Positions 1-7,500 of a DNA stretch of 49,850 nucleotides are shown here, in pieces; within the stretch, counting starts at the first letter, position 1, and every line of letters starts with the position of its first letter. The DNA is taken from assembly GCA_900557275.1 (NCBI GenBank), contig USRX01000012.1:1-49850 (forward strand), written 5' to 3'. The position numbers and the translations under genes were made by a program. Source of the DNA: an uncultured Roseburia sp. (lineage in GTDB: Bacteria > Bacillota_A > Clostridia > Lachnospirales > Lachnospiraceae). The notes under the pieces are model-generated. The model ran no database searches and had not been told where the DNA came from. It saw only the letters and a program-made list of their open reading frames with translations.

Positions 1-2
1 AA

Positions 3-83
3 CCTGAATTTACTTCTGTAAAACAGTGTACACAGGGCGCATCCGTAATGCTGAATGCAGTATTGAAATGTGATGCAAAATAA
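3..83 (+). CDS. C-terminal end of an unidentified protein (partial)
   Basis: An open frame enters from the left edge and runs 26 codons to a TAA at 81-83. The other two forward frames stop within the first 21 bases, so this is the only frame that could be the tail of an upstream gene. The visible residues end in LNAVLKCDAK. That is too little to assign a family; a LacI-type or periplasmic-binding-type tail is conceivable but is only a guess. Confidence 0.4.
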   Translation, partial: PEFTSVKQCTQGASVMLNAVLKCDAK

Positions 84-460
84 TTCAGAAAACGATTTGA
101 AATAAGGAGTTTGTGTCAAAATCTCTGGCAGAGATGAAGTATATGAACTTAGCATTTCAGACAGAAGACAGCATGATGTGCTTTTTATAAAAAATTGTAA
201 ACTCAATATTTTATATCAAACCCATCATGTGGTAAGCGTAACTTGTAGACAAGTAAGTAACATAATAACATAACGTGAAATAAAATATCATTATCCCCAA
301 AAAATAGAAAAATAAAATTTACTAGATAACATTATCCTCTATAGCATAAGTGCCTATAACCATCGTAGTGGTGGCTATAGGCCTTTTGCTCTAAGAAAAG
401 TTATTTTGAAAGTAAGATAACAGAAAAAAGCAGCTTTTATAAGAAACAGGAGAAGTAAAA
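84..460. other. Intergenic region upstream of the CoA-transferase
   Basis: No convincing gene lies here. An AAGGAG followed by a GTG at 113 opens a 25-codon frame (113-190) with no recognisable content. The stretch 190-340 is very AT-rich and includes a short palindrome, CTTGTAGACAAG, near 242. A hairpin at 352-382 precedes the CoA-transferase ribosome site. I could not place a clear promoter. Confidence 0.5.
352..382 (+). terminator. Hairpin in the CoA-transferase leader (possible terminator or attenuator)
   Basis: GCCTATA at 352-358 pairs with TATAGGC at 376-382, and an inner CCA pairs with TGG. The stem is followed by CTTTT, which is only a weak U-tract. It could terminate an upstream transcript or fold in the leader of the next gene. 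Confidence 0.35.
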
Positions 461-1804
461 ATGGATGTACAGGCATTGTATCAGCAAAAGAAGACGACTG
501 CAGATGAAGCAGTAAAATGTGTAAGATCCGGAGACTGGATTGATTATGGATTTGGCGTAAATCAGCCGGTGGCACTGGATGAAGCTATTGCAAAGAGATT
601 ACCGGAACTGGAAGATGTGAACTTCAGAGGTGCAGTATTACTTCACAGACCGGCAATTTTTGATATCCCGGATCCGACAGCTCATATGACATGGAATTCC
701 TGGTATATGACTGGGGTGGACAGAAAAGCGATTAATGAAGGATTTGCTTATTATAGTCCGCTTCGTTATTCCGAACTTCCAAAATATTATTATGAAATGG
801 AATGCAAACCGGACGTGGCAATGTTTCAGGTAACGCCAATGGACGAGCATGGTTATTTTAATTTTGGACCGAGTTTATCCCATATGCGTGCCGTATGTGA
901 TACTGCGAAAACAATCATACTGGAAGTAAATGAAAATATGCCCCGCTGTTTTGGAAATACAAAAGAAGTTATCCATATTTCAGAAGTAGATATGGTAGTG
1001 GAGGGAAACAATCCGCTGATGGGAGAATTGCATAACCCGGCATCTACAGAGATTGATAATGCAGTGGCAAAGCTGATCGTAGAAGAAATCACAGACGGTG
1101 CCTGCCTGCAGCTTGGTATTGGCGCTATGGCAAGTGCAGTAGGAAGAATGATCGCAGAGTCGGATCTGAAAGATCTTGGAGTGCATACAGAAATGTACGT
1201 AGATTCTTTTGTAGATATTGCAGAAGCAGGAAAGATTACAGGAGCAAAGAAAAATATTGATCCTTACAAACAGGTCTATGCATTTGCAGCAGGAAGTAAA
1301 CGGTTATATGATTATCTGAATAATAATCCGTCATGTATGTCAGCTCCGGTAGATTATACCAATGCAGCAGCTGTAATTGGTGCACTGGATAATTTTGTAT
1401 CTATTAACAATGCCGTAGATTTTGATCTGTATGGACAGATCAATGCAGAGTCTGCAGGCATCCGCCATATCAGTGGCTCCGGCGGACAGCAGGATTTCGT
1501 CCTTGGCGCATATCTGTCAAAAGGTGGTAAGAGTTTTGTATGTGCTTCTTCTACTTTTAAAACAAAAGATGGACAGGTACATTCCAGAATCCGTCCGACA
1601 CTTCAGACTGGAAGCACTGTTACAGATACCAAGACGAATGCTCATTATCTTGTAACGGAATATGGAAAAGCAAATCTGAAAGGAATGAGTTCCTGGCAGA
1701 GAGCTGAGGCGATCATCGGGCTTGCACATCCTGATTTCCGAGATGAACTGATCAAAGAAGCAGAGAAAATGCGCATCTGGAGAAAAAGCAACAAGATTTC
1801 CTGA
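461..1804 (+). CDS. Butyryl-CoA:acetate CoA-transferase-type enzyme (acetyl-CoA hydrolase/transferase family)
   Basis: This 447-residue cytoplasmic enzyme belongs to the 4-hydroxybutyrate/butyryl-CoA CoA-transferase family, whose Lachnospiraceae members are about 448 residues. Family motifs are present: [17 protein letters not shown] with the predicted catalytic glutamate at residue 244, and the glycine-rich SGSGGQQDF. The expected reaction moves CoA from butyryl-CoA to acetate, giving butyrate and acetyl-CoA at the end of fermentation. Propionyl-CoA or 4-hydroxybutyryl-CoA remain possible donors, because substrate range cannot be read from the motifs alone. The start follows GGAGAAG by about 7 bases. 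It appears monocistronic, with a hairpin just after the stop, and no other butyrate-pathway gene is in the window. Confidence 0.85.
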   Translation: MDVQALYQQKKTTADEAVKCVRSGDWIDYGFGVNQPVALDEAIAKRLPELEDVNFRGAVLLHRPAIFDIPDPTAHMTWNSWYMTGVDRKAINEGFAYYSPLRYSELPKYYYEMECKPDVAMFQVTPMDEHGYFNFGPSLSHMRAVCDTAKTIILEVNENMPRCFGNTKEVIHISEVDMVVEGNNPLMGELHNPASTEIDNAVAKLIVEEITDGACLQLGIGAMASAVGRMIAESDLKDLGVHTEMYVDSFVDIAEAGKITGAKKNIDPYKQVYAFAAGSKRLYDYLNNNPSCMSAPVDYTNAAAVIGALDNFVSINNAVDFDLYGQINAESAGIRHISGSGGQQDFVLGAYLSKGGKSFVCASSTFKTKDGQVHSRIRPTLQTGSTVTDTKTNAHYLVTEYGKANLKGMSSWQRAEAIIGLAHPDFRDELIKEAEKMRIWRKSNKIS

Positions 1805-1820
1805 TAAAGTGTGTAGCCTG

Positions 1821-1868
1821 TATGCCCGTGAGTCGGAAACGGAACAAACATATCCGGCTCGCGGCATA
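1821..1868 (+). terminator. GC-rich hairpin after the CoA-transferase gene
   Basis: A long stem pairs TATGCC-GTGAG-TCGGA (from 1821) with TCCGG-CTCGC-GGCATA (ending 1868), allowing one bulged C and two G-U pairs. It starts 16 bases past the stop codon. A-residues rather than T-residues follow on the plus strand, so it is not a textbook intrinsic terminator; it may stabilise the 3' end instead. Confidence 0.45.
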
Positions 1869-1926
1869 AAAAAATATCCGGGAAACAGTATAGAAAGTGT
1901 GAAGACGCAGAAAGGAGAAATGCGGC

Positions 1927-2487
1927 ATGAAGGTATTGCTGATAAATGGAAGCCCTCACAGAGAAGGCAGTACACATCGTGTGTTGTCCGTTCTGGAACA
2001 GCAGTTTAAAAAAAATAATGTGGAGGTCAACTGGTTTGAGCTTGGAACAGTGCCAGTGCATGGATGTATCGACTGTCAGAGCTGTAAAGATACACATCGA
2101 TGCGCATTTTCAGAGGATCAGTGTAATAGCCTGATAGAAGCCATGTTGGATGCAGATGGCATCATTATAGGAAGTCCGGTCTACTTTGCCGGTGCAAATG
2201 GAGCCTTATGTGCATTGTTGGACAGAGCCTTTTATGCGGCAGGCACCTTTGGGCAGCTTTATAAAGGAAAATGCGCAGCGGCGGTAGTCTGTCGATATCG
2301 GTCAGGCGGATCCGCAGCATTGGATCGGTTAAACAAATATATTACTACAAGTCAGATGAATCTGATCGGAAGCATTGATTACATGGAATTTCACTCTGAT
2401 TTTTCAGAAGAAACAGGCAGATTTGATACAAAGGTTCTGAAAAAATTAGCAGATCAGATGGTACAGGCATTGTCTGTTCAAGAATAA
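1927..2487 (+). CDS. Flavodoxin/NADPH-dependent FMN reductase family protein
   Basis: This 186-residue protein has a flavodoxin-like fold. The N-terminus VLLINGSPHREGST is the FMN phosphate-binding loop, and IIIGSPVYF near residue 80 is the second flavin-contact segment. A cysteine-rich stretch at about residues 46-62 (GCIDCQSCKDTHRC) resembles that of iron-sulfur flavoproteins and related WrbA-like reductases, so an Fe-S cluster or redox-active thiols are possible. AAGGAG lies 9 bases before the ATG. The gene follows the CoA-transferase by 122 bases with a hairpin between, so co-transcription is uncertain. The specific substrate cannot be assigned. Confidence 0.8.
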   Translation: MKVLLINGSPHREGSTHRVLSVLEQQFKKNNVEVNWFELGTVPVHGCIDCQSCKDTHRCAFSEDQCNSLIEAMLDADGIIIGSPVYFAGANGALCALLDRAFYAAGTFGQLYKGKCAAAVVCRYRSGGSAALDRLNKYITTSQMNLIGSIDYMEFHSDFSEETGRFDTKVLKKLADQMVQALSVQE

Positions 2488-2606
2488 CTGTATAAAAAAT
2501 TAGAAATTGTGGATAAATGAAGACGTGTCATGTAATATAAGAGTATAAAGAAAAAACAGCCGTAAAAATAGGAAAATAACAGTAGTACAAGATGCACGGA
2601 GGAATT

Positions 2607-3368
2607 ATGAGCAGGGAACTTGACGCAACAAGAAAATATTTACAGACAGTAATAGATATTGGTTCCCAGATGCTTTCTGTAGGCGCAGAGGTGGAACGTG
2701 TGGAGGACAGCATTACCCGTATGTGTTATGCATATGGAGCGCAGAAAGTGGAAGCTTTTGCCATTAATTATGTGATTATTGTAACAATCAGCGCAGAAGG
2801 TGGTATCAGCCTTACAGAATCCAGAAGGATCCATCGATATGGCAGAGATCTTGAGAAACTTACGTTATTAAATGATCTGTCCAGAACCATTTGTGAGAAA
2901 CATCTGACAGCAGAAGAAGCAAAAGGGCGACTGGAAGAGATACGGAATACGAAACGTTATAATATGTTTTTTTTGTTGCTGATCTATGCCGTGATATCTG
3001 TATCTTTTACGCTGTTTTTTGGTGGGAATGCCAGGGATGCGGTAGTATCCGCTGTCGTAGGCTGTACTGTTGCTCCAGTGGATCGTATGCTGGAAAAAGC
3101 AGGAATCAACCGTTTTGTCAGTCTGTGTATCTGCTCTATCTGGATGGGAGCGCTGGCAACATTAGGAGTTCGGATTGGAATTGGCTGTTCTGTGGCAAAG
3201 ATTAGTATCGGCAATATCATGATCTTTATACCGGGCTTGCTGTTTACGAATTCCATACAGGAGATTTTTTCTGATAATATGATGACCGGACTGGTTCGTA
3301 TGGTAGAAGCAGCAGTCGTCAGCATCGTGATCGCAAGTGGTTTTGTTCTGGTTGATATACTGATATAG
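2607..3368 (+). CDS. Threonine/serine exporter-type protein, N-terminal half (ThrE, DUF1212 family)
   Basis: This protein of about 253 residues has a soluble N-terminal region (GAEVERVEDSITRM, then NYVIIVTISAEGG) followed by roughly five hydrophobic segments from residue 115, including a glycine-rich FIPGLLFTNSIQEI loop. This is the layout of the ThrE N-terminal domain (PF06738). In Corynebacterium one polypeptide carries both halves of the exporter; here the second half is the next gene. I place the start at 2607 because GGAGG at 2598-2602 precedes it. An in-frame ATG at 2592 has no ribosome site. The expected role is export of threonine, serine or similar small solutes, but the substrate is inferred. 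Confidence 0.82.
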   Translation: MSRELDATRKYLQTVIDIGSQMLSVGAEVERVEDSITRMCYAYGAQKVEAFAINYVIIVTISAEGGISLTESRRIHRYGRDLEKLTLLNDLSRTICEKHLTAEEAKGRLEEIRNTKRYNMFFLLLIYAVISVSFTLFFGGNARDAVVSAVVGCTVAPVDRMLEKAGINRFVSLCICSIWMGALATLGVRIGIGCSVAKISIGNIMIFIPGLLFTNSIQEIFSDNMMTGLVRMVEAAVVSIVIASGFVLVDILI

Positions 3369-3419
3369 CATTGAGCGGCATTGCGTAGTAGAGAAACTAA
3401 AAGAAAGGCAGGAAAAATA

Positions 3420-3866
3420 ATGAACTGGATGCAGCTGATTACCGGATTTACCGGATCGATAGGTTTTGCGATGCTGTTTAACCTGCATGGAAAGAAAATA
3501 TTATGGACAGCGCTGGGTGGTTTGATTGCATGGTTTGCATACCTTCTGTTCGGACTTGCATATCCGGTCTATGGCGTACAGTTCCTGGTGGCGGGATTTG
3601 TACTGGGATGCTACTGTGAGATTATGGCGATCCTTACGAAGATGCCACGAACTGCCTATATCGCTGTAGGGATCATTCCACTGATTCCGGGAGCAGCACT
3701 GTATTACACGATGTATTATGCCTTCCGAAAAGATATCGAAGTAAGCTTTTCCCATGCCAGTGAGGCAATCATTACCTCTCTTGGAATAGCAGTGGGACTT
3801 CTGATTTCCATGACACTGTGGGGCATTTGGCGTCAGGCTCGTAACCGACATAAAAAATCAGTATAA
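3420..3866 (+). CDS. Threonine/serine exporter-type protein, C-terminal half (DUF3815 family)
   Basis: This 148-residue, strongly hydrophobic protein has about five membrane segments and a conserved IIPLIPGAALYYTMYY segment matching the PF12821 half of ThrE. It follows the N-terminal half by 51 bases, so the two probably form one split transporter in the membrane. The start at 3420 (MNWMQL) is preferred over an upstream ATG at 3381, because AAGAAAGGCAGG sits just before it and the extra residues would be charged and unlike the family. The short soluble tail ends in basic residues. Confidence 0.82.
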   Translation: MNWMQLITGFTGSIGFAMLFNLHGKKILWTALGGLIAWFAYLLFGLAYPVYGVQFLVAGFVLGCYCEIMAILTKMPRTAYIAVGIIPLIPGAALYYTMYYAFRKDIEVSFSHASEAIITSLGIAVGLLISMTLWGIWRQARNRHKKSV

Positions 3867-4073
3867 AAATCTCCAATGTTAGTATATTAATATTGAGAGT
3901 ATAATGAGCGTAAGAGAGTCAACATGCTCGCATGATTGACGAACGGCGAATGCTGATCATAAGCTGATTTTGCTTATGATATAACGATTTTTGTGGTTTA
4001 AAATTACCGAGAGAGATCTATTGAGGTAAAGGAAAGCTGAAGGGAAGGAAAACAGAAAATCAGTTGAATACGG
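3867..4073. other. Intergenic region between the exporter genes and the ileS promoter
   Basis: No gene is visible. The region holds a small imperfect hairpin around 3919-3939 and a perfect 9-bp hairpin at 3956-3980. It runs up to the consensus promoter at 4074. Confidence 0.5.
3956..3980 (+). terminator. Likely terminator of the exporter pair
   Basis: ATCATAAGC (3956-3964) and GCTTATGAT (3972-3980) form a perfect 9-bp stem with a 7-base loop. A short ATTTTTG tract follows at about 3986. It lies about 90 bases past the second exporter gene. Confidence 0.5.
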
Positions 4074-4102
4074 TTGACAAACGGAAACCAGATACTTATA
4101 AT
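4074..4102 (+). promoter_or_regulatory. Promoter of the ileS T-box transcript
   Basis: TTGACA (4074-4079) and TATAAT (4097-4102) are separated by 17 bases, a full consensus sigma-A promoter. A 9-bp inverted repeat, ATTCACTAT (4101-4109) with ATAGTGAAT (4122-4130), spans the end of the -10 box and the expected start site near 4109. It could act as an operator or as the first hairpin of the RNA. Confidence 0.85.
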
Positions 4103-4134
4103 TCACTATGTGTAGTTTTATATAGTGAATGACT

Positions 4135-4463
4135 AAGACGAAGACAGTAAGTAAAAATGGAACGCCACAGAGAGCCGGAGATGGTGCGAACCGGTGCAAG
4201 TAGATTTTTATGGAAGATCACTTCAGAGTTTCAGCCTGAAATGACAGGAAGCAGAAAGTAATAGATTGATTAGGTTCATTTTTCGATAAACAGGATATTT
4301 TATATATTCAGTTTACACGAATGGAATCCTTGCTTTCAGAGTAGGCGCTGACGTAATTCCCACGTTACAGGGAAACAGTATACGGTTTTGCACTGTGTAC
4401 GGGGAAAACAGGTGGTTAACGATGATGAGCTGTCGTCCTTTTTTCGGGACGTCAGCTTTTTTT
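4135..4463 (+). promoter_or_regulatory. T-box riboswitch (isoleucine specifier) upstream of ileS
   Basis: The leader opens with GACGAAGACAGTAAGTA and contains the Stem I elements AGAGAGCCGG and GGTGCGAACCGGTGC. An ATC triplet followed by A lies at 4217-4219 in the 3' side of Stem I, as expected for an isoleucine specifier. A T-box-like GGTGGTTAACG at 4411-4421 precedes a terminator. In this family, uncharged tRNA pairs with the specifier and T-box bulge and favours the antiterminator, so the downstream gene is expressed when charged tRNA-Ile is scarce. The specifier fits the IleRS encoded directly downstream. Confidence 0.88.
4428..4463 (+). terminator. T-box regulated terminator
   Basis: AGCTG-CGTCC pairs with GGGACG-CAGCT across a T-rich loop, and seven T residues follow. 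It overlaps the 3' side of the T-box antiterminator element, so the two folds should be mutually exclusive. Confidence 0.85.
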
Positions 4464-4504
4464 GTCTATATTCACACATGAGATGATGGAAAGGAGATCG
4501 CTGT

Positions 4505-7500
4505 ATGTATAACAAAGTATCCACAAATCTGGATTTTGTTGAACGCGAGAAAAAAACGGAAGCATTCTGGAACGAGAATGACATCTTCCGTAAAAGCATG
4601 AAAAACAGAGAAGGCGGGGAAGTATATACTTTTTATGACGGACCGCCAACTGCAAATGGCAAACCACATATCGGTCATGTACTGACCCGTGTTATCAAAG
4701 ATATGATTCCGAGATACCAGACCATGAAGGGCAAAATGGTTCCTCGAAAAGCAGGGTGGGATACTCACGGACTGCCGGTAGAGCTGGAAGTAGAAAAACT
4801 TCTCGGACTGGACGGAAAAGAGCAGATTGAACAGTATGGTCTGGATCCGTTTATCAAAAAATGTAAAGAATCTGTATGGAAATACAAAGGAATGTGGGAG
4901 GATTTCTCCGGCACTGTAGGTTTCTGGGCAGATATGGAAGATCCATATGTTACCTATGATAACAACTTTATCGAGTCCGAGTGGTGGGCATTAAAAGAGA
5001 TTTGGAACAAAGGTCTTCTTTACAAAGGATTCAAGATTGTTCCTTACTGTCCGCGTTGCGGCACCCCGCTTTCTTCCCATGAGGTAGCACAGGGATACAA
5101 AGACGTCAAAGAACGTTCTGCCGTTGTAAGATTCAAAGTAAAAGATGAGGATGCATATTTCCTTGCATGGACCACCACACCGTGGACACTGCCATCCAAT
5201 GTTGCACTTTGTGTAAACCCGGAAGAAGTGTATGCAAAAGTAAAAGCAGCTGACGGATACACTTACTATATGGCAAAAGCGCTGTTGGATACCGTTCTCG
5301 GCAAACTGGCAGATGAAGAGTCTGGAAAACCGGCATACGAGATCATCGATACTTATACCGGCAAAAATCTGGAATACAAAGAGTATGAGCCGTTATTTGA
5401 CTGTGCTGTAGATATCTGTGAGAAACAGCATAAAAAAGGTTATTATGTAACATGTGCAGACTATGTTACATTGACAGACGGTACAGGAGTAGTTCATATC
5501 GCACCGGCATTTGGTGAAGATGATGCCCAGGTAGGACGCAGATATGATCTCCCGTTCGTACAGTTGGTAAACGGCAAAGGCGAGATGACAGAAGAGACTC
5601 CATATGCCGGCGTATTTGTGAAAAAAGCAGATCCGATGGTATTAAAGGATCTGGAAGAGAAAGAACTGCTGTTTGATGCACCAAAATTCGAGCACAGCTA
5701 TCCGCATTGCTGGAGATGCGACACACCGCTGATTTACTATGCAAGAGAATCCTGGTTCATCAAGATGACAGAAGTTAAAGATGATCTGGTAAGAAATAAC
5801 AATACTGTAAACTGGATTCCGGAATCTATCGGAAAAGGACGTTTCGGAGACTGGCTGGAGCATATTCAGGACTGGGGTATTTCCAGAAACCGTTACTGGG
5901 GTACTCCACTGAACATCTGGGTATGTGATGACTGTGGACATATGGAATCTGTAGGAAGCCGTGCAGAGCTTGCAGAACTCAGTGGAGATCCGAAGGCAGC
6001 AGAAGTAGAGCTTCACAGACCGTATATCGATCAGGTTACATTCAAATGCCCGCATTGTGGCAAGACTATGCACCGTGTACCGGAAGTTATCGACTGCTGG
6101 TTTGATTCCGGAGCAATGCCGTTTGCACAGCATCATTATCCGTTTGAAAATAAAGACAAATTTGAACAGCAGTTCCCGGCAAAATTTATCTCCGAGGCGG
6201 TAGACCAGACCCGTGGATGGTTCTACTCCCTGATGGCAGAGTCCACCCTGTTATTTAACAAAGCTCCGTATGAAAACGTAATCGTACTGGGTCATGTTCA
6301 GGATGAAAACGGTCAGAAGATGAGTAAATCCAAAGGAAATGCAGTTGATCCGTTTGATGCGCTGAAAACTTATGGCGCAGATGCGATCCGCTGGTATTTC
6401 TACATCAATTCCGCACCATGGCTGCCGAACCGTTTCCATGGCAAAGCCGTACAGGAAGGACAGCGGAAGTTCATGGGAACCCTGTGGAATACGTATGCAT
6501 TCTTTGTACTTTATGCAAATATTGATGAGTTTGATGCTACAAAATACACACTGGATTATGAGCAGCTTTCTGTTATGGACAAATGGTTGCTGTCAAAATT
6601 AAATTCTACCGTAAAAGCAGTGGATGAAAATCTTGGCTCATATAAGATTCCGGAGGCAGCAAGAGCACTTCAGGAGTTCGTAGACGATATGAGTAACTGG
6701 TATGTAAGACGCAGCCGTGAACGTTTCTGGGCAAAAGGCATGGAGCAGGATAAGATCAATGCATATATGACACTGTATACTGCACTGGTAACGATCTGCA
6801 AGACTGCAGCTCCGATGATCCCGTTCATGACAGAGGATATCTACCAGAATCTGGTAAGAAGTATTGATAAGGATGCTCCTGAAAGTATCCATCTCTGTGA
6901 CTTCCCGACAGTGGATGCATCCATGATCGATCCGGAACTGGAGAAAAACATGGATGAGGTTCTGAAAGTCGTAGTTATGGGAAGAGCCTGCAGAAATACC
7001 GCAAATATCAAAAACCGTCAGCCAATCGGAAACATGTATGTAAAAGCTCCGATGGAAGTGCCGGAATACTTTATCGAGATCATTGAAGATGAGCTGAATG
7101 TGAAGAAAGTGGCATTTACCGATGATGTAAGCGCTTATACAACCTATACGTTCAAACCGCAGCTTCGTACCGTAGGACCGAAATATGGTAAATTCCTCGG
7201 CAAGATCAAACAGGCTTTGGCAGAGGTAGATGGTCATGCTGCCATGGCAGAGCTGAAACAGAACGGCGTTCTGAGACTGGATATTCCGGATGCAGATGTT
7301 GAACTGACAGAGGATGATCTGCTGATCGATATGGTACAGACCGAAGGTTATGTGACAGAGGGCGACAATGAGATTACAGTTGTTCTGGATACAAACCTGA
7401 CACCGGAGCTTCTGGAAGAAGGTTTCGTCCGTGAGATCATCAGTAAAGTACAGACCATGCGTAAAGAGGCCGGTTTTGAAGTCATGGATAAGATCCTGCT

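Noticed and set aside
113..190. A 25-codon frame with GTG start after AAGGAG
   Set aside because: It is short, in AT-rich sequence, with no recognisable content. A ribosome-like site alone is not enough.
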